Below, one piece after another: positions 1-11,739 of a stretch of 64,000 nt of DNA. Source of the DNA: Paragonimus westermani (lineage: Eukaryota; Platyhelminthes; Trematoda; Plagiorchiida; Troglotrematidae); NCBI GenBank assembly GCA_008508345.1, contig QNGE01000980.1, positions 58,969 to 122,968 of the forward strand, read 5' to 3'. Within the stretch, counting starts at the first letter, position 1, and every line of letters starts with the position of its first letter. Made by a program: the position numbers and the translations under genes. A model generated the notes under the pieces. It saw only the letters and a list, made by a program, of their open reading frames with translations, was not told the DNA's origin and did no database searches.

Positions 1-2810
1 CTCTCTGTTTAGTTTCCGAGAGATAAGAGTTTCCTTTCCTTATTAGCCAATCAAGTGGCTAACCAGCATTGGCCGGCTGGACAGAAAGGCCCCACTGGCA
101 CACCTCCCGGTCTTATTCCTTCGGGTTTACACTGGATATGTGGTGTGTGGATGGAACTGCAATTGGTGTAGCGCAAGCCAGTTGCAGTGATATATAAGCG
201 CAGGCGTCCTTTGGCTTCGATCACTGTGACAGGCTAATCCGAATCGGATGCCGCCAACCGTACTATACGATGTCACAGTGCTAAACGTGAGGGACCTTAA
301 CAGGTATGCCGAGTAGGTCAGATGAGCAAAGGTATTATATGATATATATATATATACTTATATATGTAATGACATCACAATCTGCCGTCATTTCATTGGG
401 GGTGGGATCTGTTGTGCACTTTACTATGACTAATAGTTCCCGCGCTTATAGAATTTGTACAGCAAGATGATACACAAACATCCATTCAATTGGTCACATG
501 ACCAGACGATGGGTTTTTGTGATTCCTTCAACTGTCGATGAGATGTAACATCAATACTGAAAGAAATCAAGTGCCTTAAACAAAAAAACTTATCAATGAC
601 AAACATTTCACAATTAATTAGAAACATGGTACAGCGCCAGATTGTAACCGAGTTTGCAGAATTCAAAGTACAGTGGCATAAGACTGATTAAAAATCAAGC
701 TGGGCTTATCGCACGAAACTCTGATATAAAATGGATGCCTGACGTAGATTATTTAAAAACATTCTGTGCGGGGTATTCCCACTAGGTGGTTCGCAGACAT
801 GTCCGTCTTGCCCTACCTTTTAAAGGTGACAATATTTCCCTCTTATTCAAACGCCACTGCAGCCTGGTTGAGGCGCCAAATCGTCGGATATTCAACAGTT
901 GAGGCCATCAAGTACACACACACACACACACACAACGTCGTTCGATTGGTTAGCGTGAAAGAATCAAGGCGTGATCCAACTAGACAACCTTTATAGATAT
1001 AGCACTCAATACATCCGAATGTTCAGAATGCTCTTTAAACTCAGGATGAGGCAACTATTCCGCATCGTAGATTCTGTGCCACTAAAACCAGCTGGTTGCA
1101 GAATCTGTAAAGTTGTGAGTGGCGCTATCGGTTTCCATTCGGTTTTCGTTCTTCTCTTCCAAACAGTCTTTTTTGTATGAATTTAGTTTTCACAGAATCT
1201 GAATTTCCGTCCATTGTGTACCATCATTTTGACTAATATAGCCGGGTAAACACTATTTCAATCCGGTTTCATTCACGTAGGTTTTTTAACTACAACCTAC
1301 TCTGTTGGGACACGAAACTATGTTGCGTCATTTTCATGTATCTTATTGACGAAAACATTTTAGTCACATTATGGTCGTTCTGCATTAGTCACTTGACTGA
1401 CAAACCCAGACATGATCGCACTGATTTTGTCGTGATGCTCGCTCTCACTTAGCATTATGTACGTCATTTTCCTAGAAGTAAGTAGTTAGGTACAATCCAA
1501 CTGTCATTGCGTGTCATATTGGTAGTTTCATCGTTTTTACATCCTTACTGTACATTTTGGGTGATGTTCTTCGATTGCATTCTCACCTTGAGTGAACGTG
1601 GACGTATGACATTCACCTGTCCGAACATCTTTCAAGCAAGATATTCTTACTACTCATGAGTAGCCAAATGCTAATCACCCAGCTTTGGTGGTCAAGCACT
1701 TGCCGTCCAGAACAACACACGACTTGCTTACAGATTACATGTGGCTATACTGGCAGTGTTTCTTCTTATAATAATCAGGTGGCTGAATCAGTGACGACAG
1801 TGGCGGGTGTCCTGAATTCAGAATATGATTATCTGAACAAGCTCAACACAACGAGTGACAAGCACGTGGCAAAGCCTGCGAAAAGGCAAGCATGCCAATA
1901 ATTTAGCGACACCAACGAAACTCTGTTCTAGTAGTTTTTTTGACAGAGAGTCCTACGTCGTTGGCGGCATACCTAGCCAACCCAGTTGTGAGGTGACTGA
2001 CGTTGACTGAAGCGGAAGTCAGCTAGTGGCAGTGGACTTCTTTTTGTTCACTGCGAATAGGGGCATGCCCGACGACCAGAACGACTATAACCATGAGTAC
2101 CTAGACCGAAGCGTCCGCCAAAAAGTCGTAATCATAATTTCGGAAACATATATCTCACCTTAATCACCTTACTCGAACATTTCATGCACAATCTCCCAAA
2201 AGGTGTTCAAGGAGATCGCAAATATGGATCTATCGGAGTAGCTGTCTGTGTTGAGTCTGATTGTGGTTGGGTTTATAAATAGCCGGCGACCACGCTAACT
2301 ATATTTATCTAGTCCTTTCTCGCTGATCCTTTCTCTTACATTCGAAATTCACTTGGTACAGAAGGTGGGCCTTTCTTGCAAAGACCGACAATAAAACGGT
2401 GAGGATAAATGGCAGCTTATACACAGGACAACGCTCACAGACATTTCGGGCACAATCCTAAATCAAAGAAAAGATGTGAACGAACAGTCACAGTAAGTAT
2501 ACAAGTGACACACATACGAGGCGGTGACCCAGACAACGCCAAGCACAACACGCGAATGATACGTCTCCCGAACGCCTCAAGATTGTTCGAACAAGTCAGT
2601 CAAGAACAGGGAACCGTGTCACTGTTCTAAGGACGTTCATGTGGTGTGGAACACATTGAGTGATACGTAGACGGACCACCTGAAATAGGCGACAAAGAGA
2701 TGGATATCAGCGAGATGTTTAACATACGTGCGCGGCAGTTTCTGCGTTGGTACAACGCAAGTGTTTGAATTACGCACGCGACCAATCATATATCACATGA
2801 ACGTTGACCG
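1..2810. other. Unassigned non-coding DNA
   Basis: No reading frame here resembles a protein family I recognise, and all are short. Visible landmarks are an AT dinucleotide run near 342-355, an AC run at 914-934, a TATA-like stretch near 192-196 and another (TATAAATA) at about 2274-2281. The second lies upstream of a 73-codon frame at 2409-2630 that I cannot assign. These TATA-like motifs may be chance or remnants of LTR promoters. Confidence 0.5.
914..934. repeat. (AC)n microsatellite
   Basis: About ten uninterrupted AC dinucleotides, read directly. It lies in otherwise unassigned DNA and would be expected to vary in length between individuals. Confidence 0.95.
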
Positions 2811-3595
2811 TGACGTATCACTCACTCTCGAGATCGCTTATCGTAGAAACTTCATCTGGTGTAGTCTTTTCCTCCATACTTCCACTGTTGGACCTTCGGT
2901 TATGTGCACCCTGGTTTCGTTTTGCATTCGATCGTTCCACCACTACGGGACTGTCGCTCTTGGTCACACCCACGTGAACCATTAACCTCGGGACTTATGT
3001 ATTCTATGGATCTAATATCGAGGTTTGTTATTGTTTTATTCTATCGACTTCATGATAAGTTTCTTGTACCTTAGCACCTTATTGACAAGAAGCTCACGTT
3101 TACGGCCGTCTTCATTCTTGGAGCCGAATTGGTTGTTTGGCGGGTTCGGAATTTATAGACGCCAATTGCACCACAGACGCAACTATTCTAGATCCGGCCT
3201 ATATGACGTATCACTCACTCTCGAGATCGCTTATCGTAGAAACTTCATCTGGTGTAGTCTTTTCCTCCATACTTCCACTGTTGGACCTTCGGTTATGTGC
3301 ACCCTGGTTTCGTTTTGCATTCGATCGTTCCACCACTACGGGACTGTCGCTCTTGGTCACACCCACGTGAACCATTAACCTCGGGACTTATGTATTCTAT
3401 GGATCTAATATCGAGGTTTGTTATTGTTTTATTCTATCGACTTCATGATAAGTTTCTTGTACCTTAGCACCTTATTGACAAGAAGCTCACGTTTACGGCC
3501 GTCTTCATTCTTGGAGCCGAATTGGTTGTTTGGCGGGTTCGGAATTTATAGACGCCAATTGCACCACAGACGCAACTATTCTAGATCCGGCCTAT
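2811..3595 (+). repeat. Perfect 393-bp tandem duplication of a dispersed repeat
   Basis: Two head-to-tail units, 2811-3203 and 3204-3595, read identically wherever I compared them. The same peptide frame runs through both. After the second unit the sequence continues to about 3625 with a motif that also ends a diverged relative at 13735-14105. An exact 40-base reverse complement of 3572-3611 lies at 34790-34829. The unit is therefore part of a dispersed family, probably a transposon end or LTR, of which this copy was recently duplicated in tandem. No protein domain is recognisable inside it. An assembly duplication is the main alternative. Confidence 0.85.
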
Positions 3596-4212
3596 CGATA
3601 GACGTTGCGAGTAGGCTAAGCGCAGCGCGAAGAACCATTTGGCATGCTTAAGTAACCGACTGTAAAGTGCTTAGTTTGGTTCTGTAAACCTGTCTACGCA
3701 ACTATGTAATTTTGAACGAAATAACAGGACAAGAACGCGATGCCACATATTAAGAAAAAATACTTACTGAGGATTCGCCCTGTAAGCGGATCGTTTGGGT
3801 CATGTGCGTGTTGTTCTCCCACTATTTGCGACCTTACGGGTGTTTTTCAGGTGTTCAGCACACACAACTTGTATGCTCCAGGATAATCAATAACTCTTCC
3901 ACCCATTACGAACCTTCACCTGCATTTCGGTTTCTCAAATAGGCGCCACCGTGATTTTCGACCAACCAGAATAACATCTGTTGCGGATAGCCAACCACCA
4001 GCCGACGTCCGACTGGCGTGTATGCGGTGGGTTTACATGAACTCCTACATGTCTCCGTAGGAAATAACCAGCTAAATTATTATCTGTATCCATTTAACAT
4101 AAACAATGTTTATGGAACGTCTATCGTTTATGTAGCTATCACAGGCCTTAGAAAGGCAGCCGATTCAGCGATTGATACACGGGCTTGAAGCAGAGGCCCA
4201 AGGTTCCAGGAT

Positions 4213-4756
4213 TCAGTCAGTTTCTTGCCTAGTGTCAGTGGACGACTGTCGACATAACGAATTTCTGGGTAAGGGAGACTGAATGAAAGCTTTTAAATGA
4301 TCCCTAGGAGCGTTGCTGAAGACCCCGGAAGGAAGGCTGCTCCAGTGGTTAATAACCTTATAGAAAAAACTACCGCTCAATGTAGGTCCGAGGACGAAGC
4401 TTGAAAGGCTTCCTGTCGTGTCCTCGCCGGCCGTCTTCACTGGCTACGGTGAAGAACTGTTCTACGCGTTCTACTCTAAAAAAGAGGTGTGCGATTAGTA
4501 AACCACCGCTGAGTCTTCAAAATCAAGTGGGTACAGATCAAGAATTTCAGTCCGGGACACATACGTGACACTTCTCAGGCCTGCGACTATCCTGGTAGCC
4601 GCAAGCCGGATATACCCAACGGTTAACGTCTCTCTTCAGGCCGATATGCACGACCTGATTCGCATGCTTGAGGAACGGTCTTATATAAACCCCGTAAACC
4701 GCTTGAAACGCTTCTTTGTCAACAGAATCTGTGCGGGCGAATGTGCGCTCAATCAC
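4213..4756 (-). pseudogene. RT thumb and C-terminal tail of CR1-like element
   Basis: The frame 4756-4547 reads VYIRPFLKHANQVVHIGLKR, the conserved post-palm block (family form YVRPHLEYANQVV). The frame 4440-4213 reads GSFFYKVINHWSSLPSGVFS, the tail block (family form FFxxRVxxxWNxLP). Both lie downstream of the RT remnant on the same strand in the expected order. Different frames show at least one shift between them. The tail continues into the shared module ending near 4150. Confidence 0.8.
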
Positions 4757-4946
4757 CTTAAAAGCGGCAAGTCCCTTTTTCCTGCCATCCCATGGTGTAG
4801 GGCGGAGGATAAGTTAGGCGAAAGCCAGATGTCAAGGTCTTACTTCAGTTCGATGCTCATGGTATCTACTATGTTGAATGCATTATGAGTCACGAAGCCG
4901 TTGCCAGAACTTCCATTAATTAACATGTGAGCGCACCTGTTATCAT

Positions 4947-5600
4947 TTAGCGGGAGACTTCACTTGTCCGACCAGCGTATAGTGGAGTCAAAACCAGTCT
5001 TTTGTGACTGGGATCAGTGGCATTCCAGATTTTTAGGTTGCTGGCATACAGGAGGACGTTTCTGGGAATAATATACGGAAGGTCATTAATATAAGTCAGG
5101 GACAAACAGGACCTAACAATGATCCTTGGGGAACTCCCGCAGAAATGAGATGTGGGAGAAGGAGGTTCTGATTCGATGTTAACTGTGAAAGTTCGACTAT
5201 CAAGAAAAGTGGCAGTCCAGCGAAGAACCGCTCCTTGCATGTCATAAAGTTTCAGTCTATGCTTCAAGGGACCATGTGAGGCACGGTCGAAAGTCATGGT
5301 GAAATCAAAGACTATTGCATCCGAGATGAGACCACTGTCTTTGGTCTCCGTCAGACTTCCCGTGAAAATAAGCACGTTTTTTTTATCAGTGACCGGTTGA
5401 GAAGAAAACCGTGCTCGGTAGAAGAAAAAAGATAATTTCATAAGGGGTGGTTGATCATGGCGTGCTTCAATGGGCGCTCCACTATCTTGCACAGAATGGT
5501 AGTAGGGCTGATTTGCCGATAGCTAACTGGAGAGCGCCAGTCACTCGCTTCAAATATGAATGTAACCGTCACGCACTAGAGAGAATGCTCGTCTAAAGTG
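4947..5600 (-). pseudogene. RT palm domain remnant of CR1-like element
   Basis: The frame from 5492 to 4947 contains a segment ending LISDAIVFDFTMTFDRASHG, corresponding to the RT block with the first catalytic aspartate (family form DFxKAFDRVPH). It is followed by TFLDSRTFTVNI and YINDLPYIIP. The usual YADD box reads YASN (LLYASNLKIW), so both catalytic aspartates are lost. The GVPQGSVLGP block is also garbled by a shift (CGSSPRIIVRSCL). Upstream, to about 5600, a second frame gives SYRQISPTTILCKIVERP, matching the RT block before it. The enzyme is dead. Confidence 0.85.
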
Positions 5601-6422
5601 TCCGTCCGAACACCTTTTATAAAGGTTCTGCCAGACTAGCAGCTGCTTCCTTGAGTATACTTCGGTTGATCTCGTTAGGACCCGTTGCACTGTATAAATT
5701 AACCCTGAATAAAAGGTCATCAGCATCTAGCGTAGAAAATTCAGCGGTAGCGAGTGGTTGCCGGAAGCTCTGCAACGGTAAGAAAGAATGCTAGTTCGGC
5801 GAAGCGACACTGTAGACTGCTGAGTAGTACTTCCTGAGTAGCTCGGCCACAAATGAATAGTAAGATAAAGTCTACCCGTCGGGCAGTCGCAAAGAAAAAG
5901 CTGAACGTTGGGTTCTTTTCAGTCGTCACATATGCTAAAACAAGGGGTTTTGTTCCTGCGGGCTCTGTAGAGGAGCTTTTCTTGCACGAGTCTGGTGTGT
6001 TCACGGATTTCCCGCCCATACCTACTTCGAACAATGTGGAACACACTTAGATCCTCCAGGTTTCTCGTAAGCTTATGCTGCGCGAAGAAATGGAAACGGT
6101 CATGAGGGAGACGACCTGTTCTACACGGAAGGGGTGGCCGTAAAGAGAGAGAGAGTGCACAGCTTGCGCAGCGCAACTAAGTAGTCCGTTTTGTGAATTC
6201 TGACTTCGAGCGCACGTTAGTCTTGGTCCACGGAGTCGAAGTCAAGAGGAAGTGAATCCAGGTAGCTTCTCAGGCCTTAAAAATAAGCCCGATTGAAATT
6301 TCGAACTGTGGATTTTTACGCTGGTTGCTGTGACCGGTAACAGATGAGACCAAAGGCTAGCAGAGGGTTGCCACTGTCTCCAGGTGGTGGACTGATAATC
6401 ACTGTCTACCAGGTGGCTCTCA

Positions 6423-6900
6423 TTAATGACTATGCCGAGCAGAAAAGTAATCTGACCGGAACGATGCCGCGTCCGGGTTGAAACGCTGTGTGCATTCTTT
6501 TCGTCGTGTCAACCTTGATAAGAAAGTCGGAGAACCTCCTCCACGAACCTGGTGAAAAAATGATGCTCTGTTTATCTTGGCTGCATTGAAGTCACACACA
6601 ATAAGCAGATGAGTGGAGCGTTGGAACCCCGTGAAGTTGTCCGGTTTTGCAAGAAGGATATCATCGTCGGAGACGTCGGATGAGGGAGAATGATAAATTA
6701 CCCCCACCAGGGGTGTGTCGTGAGCACTCAATGTCAGTCGAGACCAGAGGGCTTAACATTCATCAGAGGTGCGAAATCCACCGACATTCGTGGGTGTCGG
6801 GAGATAATGCTGATGGGGTATCTCACAAGCTCCCATTCTTCCTCGGGTGTAGTCAGTCTGGTAAACGGAATACCCGGGAACCCTCAGTTCACTAGTAGGT
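6423..6900 (-). pseudogene. Endonuclease domain remnant of CR1-like element
   Basis: The main frame (6731 down to 6423) carries a GVIYHSPSS segment (family form YRSPSS) and an LLIVCDFNAAKINRA segment, corresponding to the GDFN active-site block of AP-type endonucleases with G replaced by C. Upstream in another frame (about 6890-6830) a VPGYSVYQTDYTRGR segment matches the block just before it. The C-terminal SDH motif is not visible. In the intact family this domain nicks target DNA for target-primed reverse transcription. Here it is broken by shifts and stops and cannot be functional. Confidence 0.75.
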
Positions 6901-7080
6901 CCGCCAGTAGGTTATAACACCCTGGTAGGTGATAACAGTCGAAAAGGTCACGGAAAGAAGCTCTATAAACATTGGCCCCAGACCTTCCTTAGGCAACAGT
7001 TCTTCCCTTAAAGAGTTGTCAACTATTGGAACGGCCTTCCAGGGGAGGCTTCTAGCTGTTCTTCTACTTACCATCTTGAA

Positions 7081-7325
7081 GTGTCGATGGATTCCCACCC
7101 AATTGAAAAGCTGTTAGATCAGTGGTTTACTCTGTTAGATTTATATTTTATTATGTTCTCTGTGCTCTCTATAACCCCCAAGAGCGGTATTAAAACTCTG
7201 TTTTCATCGACCGCCTTTCAGGTGAACAGAAAAACCGCCGGACATCGGAGCGAACAAACTGACTGGGTCCAGGGAATTTGGGCCCCAGCAACGAACCCGT
7301 GCACAAATCGCTGAAAATCGCTTAA
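7081..7325 (+). mobile_element. 5'-truncated CR1-like 3' tail
   Basis: The frame ending at 7314 closes with TDWVQGIWAPATNPCTNR. Close relatives of this string are found at the end of the 4150-6920 element (minus strand) and near 17195-17260 (plus strand), so it marks the family's C-terminus and 3' UTR. Short 3' pieces without the rest of the element are expected from incomplete target-primed reverse transcription. This tail points the opposite way from, and lies just beside, the 5' end of copy 1. Confidence 0.6.
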
Positions 7326-8836
7326 ATCGCTATCACGCTGCGTGCAATCGGTAGACCGCGAATATCCATGTGATCTTTGAGATACAGGGAGCTTTCAAGT
7401 TACTGTATTCGTTTTATAATTTTGTGACGTGTCTCGTTCCGTGAAATCTTATAACTCTGTTGTTGGAAAGATTTTGTTTTAATCTTCCAAAAGCGTAAGC
7501 AAGGAATGTGCGCTAGTTCACCGGCATAGTGACCAATGGAGAAATAACAAAAGTTGCGTTTCACATTATTTCGGAGAAGTAATGGTGGAATGTGGTGAAA
7601 ATCGCTGTCATCGACGCGGTAAGACATGGGTTTGTTGAAGTTCGGGTGCGAGTAAGCAGGAAAGTGTGATCATATCTCCGACGATTGAACCGTTGTTGTA
7701 TCACGGTGATTAAGCTTTCCATTAAGCCGCGAACGTCGGATAAGCCAGTCAACATAGTGCAACACAGGAGTACACTGGAAACCTTAGCAAGTCGGTGGCA
7801 ATTTCCTGGTCGTATACGGCACGCGTAGCAATTCGCTGCTAAAACGATTGCAGACTTTTGTGCAGGCATGAGGTACTCTGGATTGCAGAAAAGGCCACCT
7901 GCTGAACGAACGGCACCAAGGAGCACTTCCCAACTAAAGACTAAAAAAGTTGCGTGCAGTTGTCTTAGGTTACGAGTGAAGGCCAACAATACTCCACACC
8001 TAAACACGTAGGTGGACAAATGAAGGCAATGAGAACGGACACACGATAAATTCAACATGAATGACCTATTTGAAGTCTGAGAAAAGGTACACACTACCTG
8101 CGCCTGTCCTCAGCGCAGGATATAGCCACTGGTTGGTATATCGTTCGGGTGTCCTTCCGGATGACTTAAGCCATGTATCCTATAAAGTCTTTATCATCTC
8201 GTTCATCAAATCTGATATTTGCAAGATAACTGTGTACGCATATATGGAGGAACCCACTTTTATCAATTATATCAATAAATAGTCGCTCCAGGTTTTACAC
8301 TTACTTCGGCTCGTATGTAAGCGGTACATTTTCTCCGGACCGGTTTAAGTCGACATTCGTTAAGGGTTTTGTGTGGGGCATTCTTTCACAATCACTTGCG
8401 GAGTGTAAAAAATGGCTGAAGTAGTAGGAAATAGAGTCTGTGAGATTAGAACGTGCGTTTACGGGGTAACTCAGGTTGAAACTGCTTGTCATAGCATGAG
8501 CACTCAATTATGTCTCCCATTTAACTACATTCAGAGTGAAAAATCAGCTGATCGGCATCGCAGCGATAGCTGTCCATTCGTACCGGTTCACCGCAGTCTC
8601 CACATGGCAGTACTGTTTCAGGCTTCTTTACACATCTCCGCTGCTTACCGCTTGTAGATACAGCAATGGGTAAGTACTACAAAGATAAACAAGTCTCAGC
8701 ACGTACCACTGTTTCACTGGCTAAGGAAACAATGCCGCTAAAAGAGTTCATTGCCGTGCGGCTGTTGTATTCATGAAGTTTCTCAAGTAACTCACGCAGG
8801 GCTTTCTTGATGTATGTCGTGGAACCCATGTTTTCA
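7326..8836. other. Unassigned DNA upstream of Gypsy element
   Basis: The longest frame is 177 codons on the minus strand (7561-8094); it has no recognisable domain and a composition like translated non-coding DNA. Nothing else can be supported. Confidence 0.4.
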
Positions 8837-8990
8837 AGTCAGTTATTGACGTTCAGGTTGCACGCATTTTAACACGGCGCATAATTCCAACATGAGCGCG
8901 TGGTTATCGTTTATTCGCTTTGTACCACTCAATTGGTGTGTACAGGATACTTGCCTAGCATAAGATTCTATCTATTCAAGGAATATCACA
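8837..8990 (+). repeat. 5' LTR of Gypsy element
   Basis: It aligns end to end with 12701-12854. It ends in CA (8989-8990) and starts AGTCAG where the 3' copy starts TGTCAG, so the terminal T appears mutated. Just inside, from 8991, the bases CTGGCGTCGCGG could be the start of a primer-binding site (TGGC...), though I cannot name the tRNA. At 154 bp it is short for a Gypsy LTR. Confidence 0.75.
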
Positions 8991-9752
8991 CTGGCGTCGC
9001 GGAAGTCTTCAATAACAATCAATCCTATGCCTCTTGAAACTTTGGACATGTATTCATCCCCTTGCGACACTGAGGATTATTTTCAAGGATTTTAACTGTA
9101 GTGTAGGATCGCATGCAGCCCAAGTGAGGAGACAAAATCTACCTTCTTCCTCTCAAGAATCGGAAACGAGGCCTACTGTCTTCTGAAGAATCTATCTTAT
9201 CTAGATTCGCCTGTGGGTCCCATTTATAAGCGCATGAAAGGAATACTACTCGGTCATGTCATCTCTGTAAATTCTGAGGTCTCTTAACAAGCCAAATTCA
9301 ATGTCATGCGGCTGCAACCCAACTGGTCACTCCGTGACTTTATTATCCAGATCCAAATTCAGGCAGCATGATGTGGTTCTGGTGATCAATTGGAGGTCCA
9401 ACTTCGTGACCGACTGATCGCCGACATTAGTGCTCCGGGTCTACACAGACGATAACCGCTACTCCCGAAACCTGCGTATCACAATACCAGAGTCATCTGT
9501 GAGTAGCACGAGGACTTTAATAATACAGTCCAGAGTGGAGGTACTAGTGAGGCTCAAGTCTTGGTTGGGTCGATGAAAAAGTGATCTACAGAGCAAAATA
9601 CTCTACGGCTATTAAATTCAGCTCTCAAATATGGTTTTCGACCAGTTTTTCAAAATTCTTCTCATCAGACGACGCGTGTCGCTAGCAGACTCTGGGATTG
9701 TGCCTCATGTGACCATAAACACTCCAGATACACATGTATTCACCGCAGGTCT

Positions 9753-10010
9753 ATGTGCCACGAGTGCAGGAAACGAGGTCATTTACAAAATGTCTGTAAG
9801 TCGAACAGAAATTGTCAACTTGCAGAAACTGATCAAAATGAATTTGATGCTACATGTGACAATGTGGAGTCATTTACGTTGACAGTGGATTCATCTATTT
9901 CACGGCATCCATCTCACACCTTTTTAACAGCACTTGGGATGAGGCATGACTGTATTCTTGACACTGGTAATGCAAAATTCATTATACTACACTACGTCTT
10001 TGTTCTGTGA
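9753..10010 (+). pseudogene. Gypsy gag zinc knuckle and protease remnant
   Basis: The 85-codon frame opens with CHECRKRGHLQNVC, an exact C-x2-C-x4-H-x4-C knuckle of the kind that binds genomic RNA in Gag. About 54 residues later comes CILDTGNAKFI, the aspartic protease active site (DTG, bases 9960-9968) in the usual hydrophobic setting. The frame stops soon after. The N-terminal Gag region (about 9000-9750) is not recognisable. A frame at 9631-9882 covers the same bases in another phase and is a shadow. Confidence 0.8.
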
Positions 10011-10229
10011 CCATACGAGTTATAACCGATCATTCCATTCCTGTTTTGGGTACAGTCACTATTCCTATCTTTGACGAACATTTCCAGCCACTTGATCACT
10101 ACTTTGTTTTTACTCATCGTGGTGCAGCCATTTTGAGGTTAAAGTTGTTAAAAATGCTTCATATCCATGTTTCATTACTTGCAACACCGAGTGATTCCAC
10201 AAACGTGAAAGTCCTAACTCTCGAGTGCT

Positions 10230-10862
10230 CGAAGACCACGGGCGGCATGAAGATACCTCCGGTTAAGCTAGAAGTTGCTGGTGGTCCGGTTTTTCCCAAA
10301 TTTCGTATAATTCCTTATGGGCTCCGTGAACCCGTAACCAAGGTGCTCAATGAGCTGGTAGAAAAGTGCCTGTTGAATCATTCACTTGGACCACGCCGAT
10401 TTTGACCCCCTTGAAGTCTGATAGGAAAACTCCGCGTATATGTGGCGATTATCGACTTACTGTAAATCGATGTCATAAGCAATATACATCTACCACTGCT
10501 GAACCTGAGGACATTCTGAACAACATTCCGAAATGCAGTTTTTTCCCGGACTGACTTGAAGGATACACATCAGCGGATTCCTTTGGATGAGGTATCAATG
10601 CTGGTGACAGCAATCAACACACCTAATAGACTTTCTCGGTAACAACCTTTTGCCGTTCGGGCTTAGTACTTCTCCAGCCATCTTTCAGCAGGTAATGAAT
10701 AATATTGTGAAGAGTATGGGTGGTGTTGAAGTTTATCAGGATGATGTCATCGTACATGCTCCCGACAAGTCAACCCATGATTCAAGTCTTTTGAAACCAT
10801 TCCAACAGCTTTTTGACAAAAACATTGCTGTTAATCCAAAAAATGCACTTTCACTGTAAGTA
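10230..10862 (+). pseudogene. Gypsy reverse transcriptase remnant
   Basis: Three frames cover one RT. To 10405: PPVKLEVAGGPVFPKFR and PYGLREPVTKVLNELVEK, the N-terminal approach to RT. 10366-10554: TPILTPLKSDRKTPRICGDY, the fingers motif. 10650-10859: LPFGLSTSPAIFQQVMN, then VEVYQDDVIVHAPDKSTHD, with both catalytic aspartates kept in YQDD. The block with the first catalytic aspartate falls in the broken stretch 10555-10650. At least two frameshifts and several stops make it non-functional. YQDD rather than YIDD/YLDD hints at a distinct Gypsy lineage. Confidence 0.88.
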
Positions 10863-11520
10863 TTTTCGAGTGTCCCGGTTACTTGGTTGACGGTCACGGA
10901 TTCACACCTGGTGCCAAACGTCTGGACCCATTAGTTAACGCACCTTCACTCACAAATCTATCTGAATCAACTTCTTTGTTAGGTGCCTTGCAGTACTACA
11001 CCCGTTTCATTCTAGATTACTCTCACCTTGCTGAATATTTATTTTAGTTGCTTTCCGAGAATCAATTCATGCGGACTCCAACTCACGAACGGTGTATACG
11101 TTCGTTGTTGAATTTTTTAACACACGATGCCATACTTCGTCCGTTTCCTCCTAAAACTATACCTATGTTGATTACTGATGCTCTTCACTTGGAATCGGGG
11201 CTGTGCTTGAGCTCGACGAAAAATCGGTTCTGTGTTTATCACGTCAACTCGTTTCGGGAGAAGGGGGTTATGCTCCGACACACTGTGAAACTCTGGCGGT
11301 ATACTGGGCTGTAAAACAACTCCATAAGTGTCTGTTTGGAATGCCATTCGAAATTGTGTCGGATCATGGAGCGCTAAAGTTTATTTATAATCCTGACAAT
11401 TCAGTGGCACGTTCATCATCAGCCATGGTTCAACGATAGAACATAGCACTCAGTGCATATGACTATACCATAGTGCACAAATCAGCCAACCAAGTCAAAC
11501 ATGTGGACCACTTGCTACAT
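10863..11520 (+). pseudogene. Gypsy RT connection and RNase H remnant
   Basis: Reading across stops and shifts gives a GYLVDGHGFTPG segment, then LGALQYYTRFI, the usual RT-thumb-to-RNase H bridge. From about 11165 come PMLITDA (first catalytic Asp), HCETLAVYWAVKQLHKCLFG (with the catalytic Glu) and FEIVSDHGALKFI (next Asp), the standard Gypsy RNase H blocks. The frames at 11048-11314 and 11203-11439 are two phases of the same domain split by a shift. Confidence 0.85.
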
Positions 11521-11739
11521 GTTCCATATACATCCGAGCAAAATTCTAGCAATGAGTGCCTTCTAAACCAGTCTCTGCTGGTTAGCCGAACAGAGTTGGT
11601 TTGCGATACTCAACGCTAAATTTCACCCCTCCTCAGAGCGTTACGACTTGATTGGATCCCACAAGTCAGACGGGAAGTTCCTACATTTTATGTGTCAGTA
11701 AGAATGATCACTCGATCCAGATGGATTATTTTGCTTGAA

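Larger units (their letters stand above)
4150..6920 (-). mobile_element. Decayed CR1-like non-LTR retrotransposon (copy 1)
   Basis: Reading the minus strand from 6920 down to 4150 gives, in the right order, an AP-type endonuclease remnant, RT fingers and palm, an RT thumb remnant and the conserved C-terminal tail. The frames are broken by many stops and shifts, so this is a fossil. The last part (about 4235-4150) is a tail module found again at 7225-7320 and 17175-17280, which marks the family 3' end. A related RT relic lies at 44640-45620. The family assignment (CR1/Jockey group) rests on motif order and style; a phylogeny was not possible. Confidence 0.8.

Noticed and set aside
2260..2630. 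TATAAATA followed by a leader and a 73-codon frame, as an LTR promoter with gag start
   Set aside because: No second LTR, no gag motif and no convincing primer-binding site.
7561..8094. 177-codon frame on the minus strand
   Set aside because: No domain, no plausible splice or start context, composition like translated non-coding DNA.
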